Shown: positions 18,684 through 27,682 of the stretch, one piece after another
How the letters are laid out: every line of letters starts with the position of its first letter
How positions within the stretch are numbered: the stretch's first letter is position 1
NCBI GenBank assembly: GCA_965219485.1
Contig: OZ244774.1
Location: 1,426,001-1,490,000 of the forward strand
DNA: 64,000 bases
Source: UBA8337 sp937907245
GTDB lineage: Bacteria > Pseudomonadota > Alphaproteobacteria > RS24
Direction of reading: 5' to 3'
The notes under the pieces: generated by a model
Told to the model about the DNA's origin: nothing
The model's input: only the letters and a program-made list of their open reading frames with translations
The model's database searches: none
Made by a program: the position numbers and the translations under genes

Positions 18684-19460
18684 TTAGTGATCCATATGAA
18701 TGGCTTCGTTGAGATAGATACAAGTCAGAATGGTGAACACATAGGCTTGAAGCCCCGCGATCAATAATTCCAAACCCGTAAACGCCACCATTAAGGCAAA
18801 CGGCGCAATCGCCAACGGAATGAGGCCAGCTGAACTCAAGCCAACCACAAAGCCACCAAAGATTTTAAGCATCGTATGGCCAGCCATCATATTGCCGAAC
18901 AAACGAACCGACAGGCTAACAGGGCGTGTCAGATAAGAAATAACTTCAATCACTACCAAAAGCGGCAGCAAGACAACTGGAATGCCCGACGGCACAAACA
19001 GTTTCAAAAAGCTAACGCCGTGGCGCGCAAAGCCAACCAAAGTCACCAAAAGGAACACGGTTGCTGCTAGCGCGAAAGTCACAATCAGGTGACTGGTCAC
19101 GGTAAAGCTGTAGGGCAGCATGCCGAGCATGTTGCAAAATAAAATGAACACAAAGAGAGAGAAGATGAACGGGAAGTATTTCATACCTTCCGTGCCGACA
19201 TTTTCTTTCACCATATTGGCGACGAAGCTGTAAGCCATCTCGCCCATCAGCTGCAGGCGGCCGGGCACGATGGACGTGCGGCGCGAAGCAGCGATTAAAA
19301 ATAAACTTGAAAGACCAATTGCCAAGACCATCCAAAGGGAGGCATTGGTAAACGAGGTATCAACACCGGCAATGGTCGGAAGCTCAATAATGGGGTGCAC
19401 TTCAAACTGGTGCATCGGATCGATGCCAGCGCCACCTTCTGCGTTACTTTTACCAGCCAC
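18684..19460 (-). CDS. atpB: F0F1 ATP synthase subunit a
   Basis: Membrane stator forming the proton half-channels. 258 residues, multiple membrane helices, with the essential Arg in SVRLFGNMMAGH and the C-terminal GLELLIAGLQAYVFTILTCIYLNEA. The start is GTG at 19460, preceded by GAGGAG with 6 nt spacing; that ribosome site overlaps the atpI stop codon. The later PMHQFEVHPI is the usual beginning of the conserved region. Confidence 0.96.
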   Translation of the reverse strand: MAGKSNAEGGAGIDPMHQFEVHPIIELPTIAGVDTSFTNASLWMVLAIGLSSLFLIAASRRTSIVPGRLQLMGEMAYSFVANMVKENVGTEGMKYFPFIFSLFVFILFCNMLGMLPYSFTVTSHLIVTFALAATVFLLVTLVGFARHGVSFLKLFVPSGIPVVLLPLLVVIEVISYLTRPVSLSVRLFGNMMAGHTMLKIFGGFVVGLSSAGLIPLAIAPFALMVAFTGLELLIAGLQAYVFTILTCIYLNEAIHMDH

Positions 19461-19463
19461 GCT

Positions 19464-19793
19464 TTACTCCTCGTTCTCGCGGCGCTTCGCCGCTTCTGCT
19501 TGGTCCTGTTTACGGCGCATTTCATTCACCGTACGAACCGAATTCATCAAACCAGCGCCCATACCAAGCACTAAAAAAACCAGCATGAAGATGGGCTTCG
19601 TGTCTAACACTTTGTCCATCCACCAGCCGACAAAACCGCCGACCCCAATGCCTACCAATATTTCGACCATAAGCCGATAGGCTAAGCCCAACATATTGGC
19701 ATTGACCCGCGCCTGTTTCTCTGGCGGCACTTGCCCTTGCCGGCTAGCGGAAATCTTTTCTTCTAAAGCATCGAGCCGTTCACGTTTTGGCAT
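19464..19793 (-). CDS. atpI: ATP synthase protein I
   Basis: Small membrane protein at the head of the F0 operon, thought to help assemble the c-ring and/or to act with Mg transport. 109 residues: a charged N-terminal part (about 1-35), then two membrane helices (VEILVGIGVGGFVGWWMD and IFMLVFLVLGMGAGLMN) and a basic/acidic tail, matching AtpI/AtpZ-like proteins. The first gene after the promoter at 19886-19914. Confidence 0.88.
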   Translation of the reverse strand: MPKRERLDALEEKISASRQGQVPPEKQARVNANMLGLAYRLMVEILVGIGVGGFVGWWMDKVLDTKPIFMLVFLVLGMGAGLMNSVRTVNEMRRKQDQAEAAKRRENEE

Positions 19794-19885
19794 CGTATGT
19801 ATCCTTTAGCGGGGTTTCTGGCCTCTCGGCGTGGACCCCATGAAAACACCCAAAAAACAAGGGTTTCCGCCATCCAGTTGAGGCG

Positions 19886-19914
19886 AACATAGTTTTAAAC
19901 GCGGGGAATGTCAA
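19886..19914 (-). promoter_or_regulatory. promoter of the F0 ATP synthase operon
   Basis: On the minus strand a perfect TTGACA (19909-19914) is followed after exactly 17 nt by TATGTT (19886-19891, 4 of 6). The atpI ATG is 92 nt downstream. It begins just after the smc stop codon, so the operon is transcribed independently of smc. The best sigma-70-type match I found in this window. Confidence 0.7.
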
Positions 19915-19929
19915 GCTAGCGACACTTGC

Positions 19930-22900
19930 TTAAGCCACTGAATTTGTTTCTTCTTTTTCTTCATCTGTGATTTTTTCACCGCCAGATTCAGCAAATTGCT
20001 CGGCCGTCGACAAATCGACCGATAAAAGCTGGCTCACGCCACGTTCCTGCATGGTCACGCCGAACAATCGGTCCATCCGTGCCATGGTCAACGCGTGGTG
20101 GGTAATTAGCAAAAAGCGGGTCTCGGTTTCTTCCGAAATTTCTTTCACCAAATTGCAGAAACGCTCCACATTGGCATCATCGAGAGGCGCATCCACCTCA
20201 TCCAACACGCAAATCGGGGATGGATTGGTTAGGAAGACCGCAAAAATAAGCGCCATCGCGGTCAAAGCCTGCTCGCCACCCGAAAGCAACGACATGACTT
20301 GTGGCTTTTTGCCGGGCGGATGAGCAATAATTTCTAGCCCAGCCTCAAGCGGATCATCGCTTTCGGTGAGGGTTAAATTAGCCGTGCCGCCGCCAAAGAG
20401 CTGCGTGAATAAGCGCTGAAAATGGCCGTTCACCGTATCAAAAGCGGCCAGCAAACGCTGGCGCCCTTCGCGGTTTAACTGGCCTATGCCGTGGCGTAAT
20501 TTATTGATCGCCGATGTCAGTTCCTCATGTTCAGCCGTCATGGTGCTGATTTGCGTTTCAATTTCTTCGGCTTCCTCTTCGGCGCGCAAATTCACGCCAC
20601 CGAGGTTTTCGCGCTCGCGGCGCAATTTCTCGAGTTTATTTTCCATCGATTCGACATCTGGGAACGGTTTTTCGACATCATGGCCGGAAACCGCCAAAGC
20701 TTTCTCTGGTTCAATACGCAAGGCTTCGCGTATCCGCTGAGCCGCTTCGTCGAGGCGCAATTTATTAGCTTCCACTGTAGCCTCGAGGCGTGCTTGCGTT
20801 TCGCGCGCGGCGCCAACCAAGGCTTGAACGTCGCGCAGTTTAGCGTCCGCTTCTGATACTTGTGTCTCTGCCTGCGCCAAAGCATCGGCGGCGGCTTGGC
20901 GTTTGGCTTCGGCTTCGACGATTAAGTCGGCCAATTTGCCACGCTTCTCAGCCAAAGCGGCGGGCACGTCTTTATAGGTGGTCATTTCTTGGGTGACGGC
21001 GGTTTCGCGTGTCGCCAAAGCTTCCACTTGAGTTCCGGCCGTCGCTTGGCGTTGTTTCCATTGCACCATGTCTTCGCCGATGCGTAATAGCCGCGAATCG
21101 CGCGCCGCGCGCCGGCTTTTAAGGCCATCTAGTTCAGCCCGCGCTTGTGCATGGGCACCGCGCGCTTCATCCATGCCCGCGCGTGTGGTTTCTACCGCGG
21201 CCAGCAAGTCAGCTTCGCCGCCCAAGCCTTGCAAGTCTTGGGTGGAGGCTGTTTCCGCTTTTTCAATCTCGGCTAAATCTTCGACAATGCGTTTTAGGCT
21301 AGCTTCCAAAGCCGTCACTTTAGCATTTTGTGTTGCCACGCCCGCTTCGGCTTCGGTCAAATAGCGCTGCGATTGGGCATTTTCACTCTGGCTGTCTTTG
21401 GCCGCTTGGCGCGCTTCATCTTGGGCCGCACTGGCTTGTTCGGCTGCGAGACGCGCGGTTTCTAGCGTCAATTTGGCCGCATCGGCTTTGTTCTCGGCTT
21501 TTTCAATCTCGCCAGATAATTCATCCAAACGGTTTTTCTGCGCCAGACGCGTGGCCGCAGCGGTTGGGGCATCGCCGGCCGCACAATAACCATCCCAACG
21601 CCAAACATCGCCATCTTTCGACACTAGTTTTTGCCCCGGCAGTAAAGCTTCTTGCAGCGCATCCCCTTGGGCTTTTGTAACCAGCCCAACTTGCGATAGA
21701 GCGCGCGTCAAAAGCGTGGAACCCGCCACATAGGCCGACAAAGGCTCAACGCCATTGGGTAGTTTTTGCCCCAAATCTTGCGCGCCCAAAGGATTCCAAA
21801 AAGCCGGTGCGGCCACATCTGGCGAGGCATCCAGCTCATCACCGAGCGCGGCCCCCAAAGCGGTTTCATAAGTTGGCGTCACCGTTACATCATCTACCAA
21901 GGCTGGATAAGCAGCCTCATCGGCTTTGGCAAAAAGGCGCGCCAACGCATCGCGCTCGCCCACCAAACGTTCCAAGGCACCGCGCGCTTCGCGGGCTGGG
22001 TCGCCCGCACTCGACTGCGCTTCGCGGGCGGCGCGATAAGCGGCCTCGGCTTGGGTCAACGCCAATTGGGCGGCTTCTTCTTTGGCCTGCAAATCTTCGC
22101 TTTCGCTGCGCCTTGCGGCAACATCAAAATCAGATGAGATGGCATCTTGAATATCGGCGCGCGTATTTTCGGCTTGCTGGCGTTCGGCTTCCAGTTTTTC
22201 GCGACGGTTTTGATTGTTCCGCACGGCCTGCTCAATGGCTTGCTTGCGGGCACGGAACTCGGCCGAAGCCTGGCCAGCCTCATCATAGGCTTTTTCACAT
22301 TGCGCCAAATGCGCCGTAGCTTCTTCAAGGCGGGTAGCGCTTTGCATTTCCGCTTCCGATTCGTCATCGGAAATAGAGGCGCGCATTTCTGCTTCTTCTT
22401 CGCTGAGACGTTGAATTTGCTGTTCGGCATCTTGCAAAACTTGGCGCTCGCGCGTTGCATCTTGCGCAATCGTCGCGATTTGGCCTTGCAACCGCGCGAC
22501 CATTTCATTGGCGCGCTGAGCTTCTGCATCCAGGCTTTCTTGCTCAAGCGTCAAACGACGCAAGCCCGCAGCGGCACTGGCTTCGCCTTCGCGCAAATCT
22601 GGCAGTGCGGCTTGTGCGTTAATTTGGGTTGTCGTGGCAGAGGCCGAAGCTGAGCCCGATTCGGAAACCGCCTTGCGCGCATCCAACAATAGGCTTTCAC
22701 TTTCCTCGACCATGTCGAGGGCTTGGCGCCAACGCAAATGCAAAGCCAAGGCTTCCACTTCACGAATTTGCCCGGAAATATTTTTATAGCGACTGGCTTG
22801 GCGCGCTTGGCGTTTGAGCTGGCGCAATTGAGTTTCTAAATTGGTAATGGTTTCTTCTAATTTCTCGAGATTGCTCTCCGCCCCGCGCAAGCGCAATTCG

Positions 22901-23439
22901 GCTTCATGGCGGCGTGAATGTAGGCCTGAAATGCCCGCAGCTTCTTCCAAAATACGACGACGCGCTTCTGGCTTGGAATTAATAATCTCGCCAATTTGGC
23001 CCTGTTTTACCAAAGAGTTGGAGCGCGAGCCTGTCGAGGCATCGGCAAACATAAGCTGCACATCGCGCGCGCGCACATCGCGCCCATTGATGCGATAGGC
23101 CGAGCCTGCATCACGCTCAATGCGGCGCGCCACTTCTAGCGCATCGGCATCGTTAAATTCAGGTGTCGCTTGGCGCGCAGAATTATCCAGCATCAGCAAA
23201 ACTTCCGCATGGTTGCGCGAAGGTCGTGAATTAGTACCCGAAAAAATCACATCCTCCATGCCCGAGCCGCGCATCGATTTATAGGAGGTCTCGCCCATTA
23301 CCCAACGAAGGGCTTCCAATAAATTAGATTTGCCACACCCATTGGGCCCTACGATACCTGTCATGCCCGGCAAAATGTCGAGCTCGACTGGGTCTACGAA
23401 AGACTTAAATCCAGAAAGGCGAATGCGATCAAATTTCAT
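19930..23439 (-). CDS. smc: chromosome segregation ATPase SMC
   Basis: Condensin core protein that organises and segregates the chromosome. 1169 residues in the classic order: N-terminal ATPase half with Walker A GPNGCGKSNLL (residues 31-41), coiled coil, hinge (about 510-650), second coiled coil, and a C-terminal half with the signature LLSGGEQALTAMAL and Walker B PICVLDEVDAPLDDANVERF. Alanine- and glutamate-rich coils explain the long open frames on the opposite strand. Preceded by the DsbA-like gene on the same strand (46 nt gap), a pairing common in alphaproteobacteria. Confidence 0.97.
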   Translation of the reverse strand: MKFDRIRLSGFKSFVDPVELDILPGMTGIVGPNGCGKSNLLEALRWVMGETSYKSMRGSGMEDVIFSGTNSRPSRNHAEVLLMLDNSARQATPEFNDADALEVARRIERDAGSAYRINGRDVRARDVQLMFADASTGSRSNSLVKQGQIGEIINSKPEARRRILEEAAGISGLHSRRHEAELRLRGAESNLEKLEETITNLETQLRQLKRQARQASRYKNISGQIREVEALALHLRWRQALDMVEESESLLLDARKAVSESGSASASATTTQINAQAALPDLREGEASAAAGLRRLTLEQESLDAEAQRANEMVARLQGQIATIAQDATRERQVLQDAEQQIQRLSEEEAEMRASISDDESEAEMQSATRLEEATAHLAQCEKAYDEAGQASAEFRARKQAIEQAVRNNQNRREKLEAERQQAENTRADIQDAISSDFDVAARRSESEDLQAKEEAAQLALTQAEAAYRAAREAQSSAGDPAREARGALERLVGERDALARLFAKADEAAYPALVDDVTVTPTYETALGAALGDELDASPDVAAPAFWNPLGAQDLGQKLPNGVEPLSAYVAGSTLLTRALSQVGLVTKAQGDALQEALLPGQKLVSKDGDVWRWDGYCAAGDAPTAAATRLAQKNRLDELSGEIEKAENKADAAKLTLETARLAAEQASAAQDEARQAAKDSQSENAQSQRYLTEAEAGVATQNAKVTALEASLKRIVEDLAEIEKAETASTQDLQGLGGEADLLAAVETTRAGMDEARGAHAQARAELDGLKSRRAARDSRLLRIGEDMVQWKQRQATAGTQVEALATRETAVTQEMTTYKDVPAALAEKRGKLADLIVEAEAKRQAAADALAQAETQVSEADAKLRDVQALVGAARETQARLEATVEANKLRLDEAAQRIREALRIEPEKALAVSGHDVEKPFPDVESMENKLEKLRRERENLGGVNLRAEEEAEEIETQISTMTAEHEELTSAINKLRHGIGQLNREGRQRLLAAFDTVNGHFQRLFTQLFGGGTANLTLTESDDPLEAGLEIIAHPPGKKPQVMSLLSGGEQALTAMALIFAVFLTNPSPICVLDEVDAPLDDANVERFCNLVKEISEETETRFLLITHHALTMARMDRLFGVTMQERGVSQLLSVDLSTAEQFAESGGEKITDEEKEETNSVA

Positions 23440-23485
23440 TGGCTTATGATTCCTTTAGCCGCGTGCGTTCAAGTTAGAGACCAGA

Positions 23486-24199
23486 CTATGGGAGGGCTCG
23501 TTTGATGGTTTTCTCTATCTCTTTATACGGCTGATTACCTTCCACTTTAATTCCATTGATGAAGAAAGTCGGGGTTGAGCGCACGCCCAGCTCTTCCGCC
23601 GCTGCGGATTGCATTACGCGAATGCCTTCCAATTTATCGGCGTCTTTGAGACAGACCACGAAATCGGCCTCCGACAGGCCAGCTTGCAGAGCCAGTTTTT
23701 GCAACTCTTCCATCGCGTTCTCGCTTTGCAGCCATGCGTTTTGGCGCTTGAACAAAATATCTAAGAAATTAACCCGCGCTTTTGGCGCTACACATTGGGC
23801 CAACATGGCGCCGGCGGTGGCATAGGGGTCGAATGGAAAAGGACGGAAGTGAATTTTCACCAGTCCTTTATCAATGTAATCGGCTTTTATCTTCGGCAGA
23901 GTTTCGCGGTGAAATTGACCGCAATGCGAACACGTAAGCGACGCATACTCGACAATCGTCACCGGTGCATCGGCATTGCCAAGAACAATCTCACCCAATG
24001 GGTTTGGGGTGTCCAGCGCCCCTTCGCGGCTATTGGCGGCGTTGGCAACAGCTTGCGCCGTTGCGCTGAGCTCTACCCCATCTTCCGCAAGACCGGTGGC
24101 CGGGGCCATATTTCTATCGGCCCGCGTAAAAAAGACCCCTGCTCCGACAAGAATGGCGAATGCGGCAATGGCGATAATAATTTTATTGTTTTGAGACAC
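23486..24199 (-). CDS. DsbA-family thiol:disulfide oxidoreductase, membrane-anchored
   Basis: Periplasmic disulfide-handling protein. 237 residues: an N-terminal hydrophobic anchor or signal (IIIAIAAFAILVGAGVFFT), a short linker, then a thioredoxin fold with the active site C90-S-H-C93 (SLTCSHCGQFH) and the cis-proline loop RSTPTFFING. The family (thioredoxin_4/DsbA-like, BdbD-type) normally oxidises or isomerises cysteines in exported proteins. Start is GTG at 24199. A perfect TATAAT lies about 30 nt upstream. Confidence 0.9.
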   Translation of the reverse strand: MSQNNKIIIAIAAFAILVGAGVFFTRADRNMAPATGLAEDGVELSATAQAVANAANSREGALDTPNPLGEIVLGNADAPVTIVEYASLTCSHCGQFHRETLPKIKADYIDKGLVKIHFRPFPFDPYATAGAMLAQCVAPKARVNFLDILFKRQNAWLQSENAMEELQKLALQAGLSEADFVVCLKDADKLEGIRVMQSAAAEELGVRSTPTFFINGIKVEGNQPYKEIEKTIKRALP

Positions 24200-24228
24200 G
24201 AAAACCCCCGAATCGATTAGTTGCTTTG

Positions 24229-24234
24229 ATTATA
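24229..24234 (-). promoter_or_regulatory. putative -10 box upstream of the DsbA-like gene
   Basis: Perfect TATAAT on the minus strand, 30 nt ahead of the GTG start. No good -35 at 16-18 nt spacing, so support is partial. A GANTC site (GAATC, 24210-24214) lies between it and the start. Confidence 0.35.
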
Positions 24235-24305
24235 TTCCAGCCACGCCATCTTTGCGCTTTCATTTAGCCCAAGGGCAAGTGCCCTGTGGAAAACTATTTG
24301 GGGCT

Positions 24306-24833
24306 TTAGCGACCTTCTTCGTTTTTATCTTTCGACTTGCGCCGTGCCACGCGGGCGCCAAGGCGCGCCAGGGCCGACTTTAGACGATGATTGTGAAACT
24401 CGCCCAATGTAGCTTCTGCGGCTTCAATTTCGGTTTCTGCCAAAGGCGTCTCGCGCGCGGCTTGGGCTTTTAAATAATCTAACGGCAAAGGCCCCTGCAC
24501 AATATTCAATCGCGCAATCGAGCCCGCGCCATAATGCTGGTTGATCCGCTCTAGAATAAGCGGCGACATATGCTGCACTTCTAACGCCATAGCTCCCTCA
24601 ACTTTCACCGTCAGCAAGGCGCCATGCTCGGTATCTCTGCCATTGCGCGAAATCCGTTCTGGGCAGGAAAGCGCGGCCAATTGCGGGCCAACAATCATTG
24701 GCCAATGCGCCAGAATATCAATTTCGCGGAACCCGCGCCGCTTGAGCGTCGGGGCCACAATACGACCCAATACCGAACCAACCGCACGGCCTTGATAGCC
24801 CCTTGCAGGTTTGGTCTGCGGTATGTCGCGCAA
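24306..24833 (-). CDS. DUF721 (DciA-like) protein
   Basis: 175 residues as written from TTG 24833. The central region (VLGRIVAPTLKRRGFREIDILAHWPMIVGPQLA..S and LLTVKVEGAMALEVQHMSPLILERIN) matches the DUF721 fold, related to DciA, the ancestral loader of the replicative helicase DnaB; whether this copy acts so is inference. The start is uncertain: TTG 24833 has no ribosome site, whereas the frame is open to 24869 and GAGGAG (24861-24866) lies 6 nt ahead of an ATC at 24854, which would add seven residues. Divergent from mutY. Confidence 0.82.
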   Translation of the reverse strand: MRDIPQTKPARGYQGRAVGSVLGRIVAPTLKRRGFREIDILAHWPMIVGPQLAALSCPERISRNGRDTEHGALLTVKVEGAMALEVQHMSPLILERINQHYGAGSIARLNIVQGPLPLDYLKAQAARETPLAETEIEAAEATLGEFHNHRLKSALARLGARVARRKSKDKNEEGR

Positions 24834-24892
24834 AAATGATAATGGCTTGGGGATGGCTTGCTCCTCGTCTCAATTGCTTTAGCATAGCACAT

Positions 24893-25990
24893 ATGCCTGA
24901 GCCCGCGAACCATCCAACCTCTGCTTTACTGAAATGGCCAGCCACGGCTTTGCTGGCGTGGTATGACGCCCATGCCCGCGACTTGCCGTGGCGTATTTTG
25001 CCAGCCGCTGCAAAAGCTGGCACAAAGCCCGACCCTTACCGCATTTGGTTGTCTGAGATTATGTTGCAGCAAACCAACGTAACGACCGTGCGTCCTTATT
25101 ATGAAAAATTTTTAACTCTGTTTCCAAATGTGCAGGCTCTGGCGGCGGCGCCAGACGCGCAAGTGATGGCCGCTTGGGCAGGACTGGGCTATTACAGTCG
25201 CGCCCGCAATTTAGTGAAATGCGCGCGCACTCTGGTGGCCGACTATCATGGCGAGTTTCCAAACACCGAAGCCGCCTTGCTAAGCTTACCCGGCATTGGC
25301 CCCTATACGGCGGCAGCCATTGCCGCGATTGCCTTTAATCAGCCCGCCGCCCCCGTCGATGGAAATATCGAGCGGGTTCTCTCGCGCTTGTATAAATTGC
25401 AAACCCCCATGCCGGCTTTGAAAGCAGAAGTAAAACAAGCCAATGCCAAATTAGTGCCAAAAGACAGACCCGGCGATTTCGCCCAAGCCATGATGGATTT
25501 AGGCGCCACTTTATGCACCCCCAAACGGCCCAATTGCCTCATCTGTCCATGGCGCGAGCCCTGTTTGGCGCGCCAGGCCGGCATCGAAGAAACGCTGCCC
25601 ATTCGCGCGCCCAAGAAACCCAAACCCGAGCGCCAAGGGACTGTCTTTTGGCTTGAGAACGCCAAGGGTCATGTGCTCATGGCGCGGCGCCCCGATAAAG
25701 GGCTTTTGGGCAGCATGTTGGTTTTTCCTTCCAAGGGCTGGGATGCCCCCAATGAAAGCCAATTGCCAGAGCGATTACCCGGCGCCATGCAAAATCAGTG
25801 GACCCCGCTAAAAGGCGAGGTGGTGCATGTGTTTACCCATTTTAAATTAACCCTCTCTATTCAGGCGCAAACAGCCCCCAAAGGGTTTCGGGCGCCCAAG
25901 GGCTTTCAATGGGTGGCACCCCAAGACTTCGCCGAGGAAGCCCTGCCCAGCGTTATGACGAAAATATGGAAAACGGTTTTATTAAAATGA
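24893..25990 (+). CDS. mutY: A/G-specific adenine DNA glycosylase
   Basis: Removes adenine mispaired with 8-oxoguanine. 365 residues from ATG 24893 (upstream in-frame ATGs read as noise). WLSEIMLQQTNV carries the catalytic Glu; the helix-hairpin-helix LPGIGPYTAAAIAAIAF leads to the catalytic Asp in PVDGNIERV; the 4Fe-4S loop has cysteines 208, 215, 218 and 224 (C-x6-C-x2-C-x5-C). A Nudix-like C-terminal domain (VFWLENAKGHVLMARRPDKG) recognises 8-oxoG. Complete and apparently functional. Confidence 0.96.
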   Translation: MPEPANHPTSALLKWPATALLAWYDAHARDLPWRILPAAAKAGTKPDPYRIWLSEIMLQQTNVTTVRPYYEKFLTLFPNVQALAAAPDAQVMAAWAGLGYYSRARNLVKCARTLVADYHGEFPNTEAALLSLPGIGPYTAAAIAAIAFNQPAAPVDGNIERVLSRLYKLQTPMPALKAEVKQANAKLVPKDRPGDFAQAMMDLGATLCTPKRPNCLICPWREPCLARQAGIEETLPIRAPKKPKPERQGTVFWLENAKGHVLMARRPDKGLLGSMLVFPSKGWDAPNESQLPERLPGAMQNQWTPLKGEVVHVFTHFKLTLSIQAQTAPKGFRAPKGFQWVAPQDFAEEALPSVMTKIWKTVLLK

Positions 25991-25991
25991 G

Positions 25992-26020
25992 TTGACCGCA
26001 GGGAAGCAGGCAAGTAGCTT
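25992..26020 (+). promoter_or_regulatory. putative promoter of the Met/Asp-rich protein gene
   Basis: TTGACC (25992-25997, 5 of 6) and TAGCTT (26015-26020, 3 of 6) are 17 nt apart, just after the mutY stop. An A-rich tract (26033-26052) follows. The -10 is weak. Confidence 0.35.
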
Positions 26021-26062
26021 GAAATTCGTACTCAATAAAAATAAAAAAAAAGGTATAAAACT

Positions 26063-26461
26063 ATGACTAAACGTTTCGCTATTATCATCGTTGTTCTGTT
26101 GGGCATTTATGCACTCATAAATTTCTTTCAAAGCGATGATGAAACCACCTCTGGCTCCGACACAATGAACTCATCCATGAGCACGGATGACATGATGAAC
26201 GACATGAACGATGGCATGAAAGACAACATGTCCAACGATATGTCTGACAACATGATGGACGACATGGCCGATGTTCAAATGAGCAAAGAACAAGAAACTC
26301 GCAAGCTACTGGCGGAATTAAAAACCATCCCCGTAAGCGAGTTCGCCGCCAATAAAATGAAATATGAGCGCCTGCTGGAAATGCACCCAGGCAATGATAT
26401 GTTCACGCGCAAAGTTGATTTCTATTCGGAAAAACTAGCCGACCAGCAAGCTGGTTACTAG
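26063..26461 (+). CDS. small membrane-anchored Met/Asp-rich protein, function unknown
   Basis: 132 residues. A basic start and one membrane helix (about residues 5-21), then a low-complexity segment (35-73) with 12 methionines and 11 aspartates, mostly DM, DMM and NDM units, then a charged helical C-terminal part including PVSEFAANKMKYERLLEMHPG, similar to a short helical-hairpin module I recall at the end of many small bacterial proteins. AAAGG lies 9 nt ahead of the ATG. Its own putative promoter (25992-26020) and the terminator after it suggest a single-gene unit. I do not recognise a family for the whole protein; metal (copper) binding is only a guess from the Met content. Confidence 0.8.
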   Translation: MTKRFAIIIVVLLGIYALINFFQSDDETTSGSDTMNSSMSTDDMMNDMNDGMKDNMSNDMSDNMMDDMADVQMSKEQETRKLLAELKTIPVSEFAANKMKYERLLEMHPGNDMFTRKVDFYSEKLADQQAGY

Positions 26462-26482
26462 AGCCTCAACTGTCGCAAAATT

Positions 26483-26524
26483 ATGCCGGCTCTTCTCTTT
26501 TGTGGGAAGGGGCCGGCATTTTTA
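26483..26524 (+). terminator. Rho-independent terminator after the Met/Asp-rich gene
   Basis: ATGCCGGC (26483-26490) pairs perfectly with GCCGGCAT (26512-26519), followed by a run of T (26519-26523). It lies 22 nt after the stop codon and between convergent genes. On the other strand the T run is poorer, so it mainly serves the plus strand. Confidence 0.8.
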
Positions 26525-26545
26525 TGTCTTTTTAGGTTTAGAGAC

Positions 26546-27682
26546 TTATTCTGCGTCTCTGACCTTTTGGCGAAGATTATCAATCGGCACCATTTTGTCG
26601 CCGTCTTTATAATGCCAATAGGTCCAGCCATTGCAGCTTGGCGCGCCTTGTGCGGCGGCACCCATTTTATGAATGGAGCCCGAAGGCGCAGCTTTTTCTC
26701 GGCCTAACTTCACCGAGCCATCGGCGCGCACTTTAGCTTTGATTTGCGCTTGCGCTTTTCGGGATGGGCCGAATAATTGCATGCCCGGCTTTACCAGACC
26801 GCGCTCCACCAAAGTGCCAAAAGCCACGCGCGGCTGTGATTTGGCGCTTTGGGTTAATTCTAATTCGCTATCGTCCAAACGCTCGATGCGGCCAATGCGC
26901 TGCATGGCGGCTTCGGCATAATTGGCTTCGGCTTCAATACCAATAAAGTTGCGACCCAAGCGCTTGGCCACAGCGCCGGTTGTGCCCGTGCCAAAAAACG
27001 GATCTAGCACCACATCATCGACTTGCGTAGACGCCAAAAGTACGCGGTGCAGCAAGCTTTCTGGTTTTTGGGTTGGGTGCAATTTGTGCCCGTCGTCCCC
27101 TTTTAAGCGCTCCCCACCATTGCAAATCGGCAGCGTCCAATCAGAGCGCATTTGCACATCATCATTCAGCGTTTTCATCGCTTGATAATTAAATGTATAA
27201 CCCGTGGCATTCTCGTCGGGCGCGGCCCAAATGAGGGTCTCATGCGCATTGGTGAAACGAGTGCCGCGAAAATTCGGCATTGGGTTCGATTTGCGCCAGA
27301 TAATGTCATTCAAAATCCAATAGCCCAAATCTTGCAAGGCCGACCCCACACGGAAAATATTGTGATAGGAGCCAATGACCCAGAGCGTGCCCGTCGGCTT
27401 CAAAATGCGTTGCGCCTCGCCCAGCCAAGCGCGGGTGAAGGCATCATAGGCGGCAAAACTATCGAATTTATCCCAATCATCCGTCACCGCATCGACTTTG
27501 CTTTGGTCGGGGCGATGTAAATCGCCCTTGAGCTGCAAATTATACGGCGGGTCAGCAAATACCACGTCCACGCTGTTGTCTGGCAGTTCAGCCAGCCGCG
27601 CGAGGCAATCGCCTTGCAGGATTTGATTGAGGGGTAATTCGACGGATGTGTGTTTTTTAACCATGGCGCCACCATGAGTCAT
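26546..27682 (-). CDS. ccrM: CcrM-type cell-cycle DNA adenine methyltransferase (GANTC)
   Basis: Beta-class adenine-N6 methyltransferase that methylates GANTC after replication and times gene expression in alphaproteobacteria. 378 residues. DPPYNLQLKG (motif IV, residues 44-53), then IWRKSNPMPNFRGTRFTNAHETLIWA, the LHPTQKPESLL block and SAM-binding DPFFGTGTTGAVAKRLGRNFIGIE. The last 80 or so residues are the C-terminal extension typical of CcrM and needed for DNA binding (WTYWHYKDG). No cognate restriction enzyme nearby, consistent with a solitary regulator. ATG 27682 or 27664 may be the start. Three GANTC sites and a DnaA box sit at its 5' end. Confidence 0.95.
   Translation of the reverse strand: MTHGGAMVKKHTSVELPLNQILQGDCLARLAELPDNSVDVVFADPPYNLQLKGDLHRPDQSKVDAVTDDWDKFDSFAAYDAFTRAWLGEAQRILKPTGTLWVIGSYHNIFRVGSALQDLGYWILNDIIWRKSNPMPNFRGTRFTNAHETLIWAAPDENATGYTFNYQAMKTLNDDVQMRSDWTLPICNGGERLKGDDGHKLHPTQKPESLLHRVLLASTQVDDVVLDPFFGTGTTGAVAKRLGRNFIGIEAEANYAEAAMQRIGRIERLDDSELELTQSAKSQPRVAFGTLVERGLVKPGMQLFGPSRKAQAQIKAKVRADGSVKLGREKAAPSGSIHKMGAAAQGAPSCNGWTYWHYKDGDKMVPIDNLRQKVRDAE

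Noticed and set aside
24255..24290. Terminator hairpin GGGCA/TGCCC between DUF721 and the DsbA-like gene
   Set aside because: Loop of two bases and no T run on either strand.
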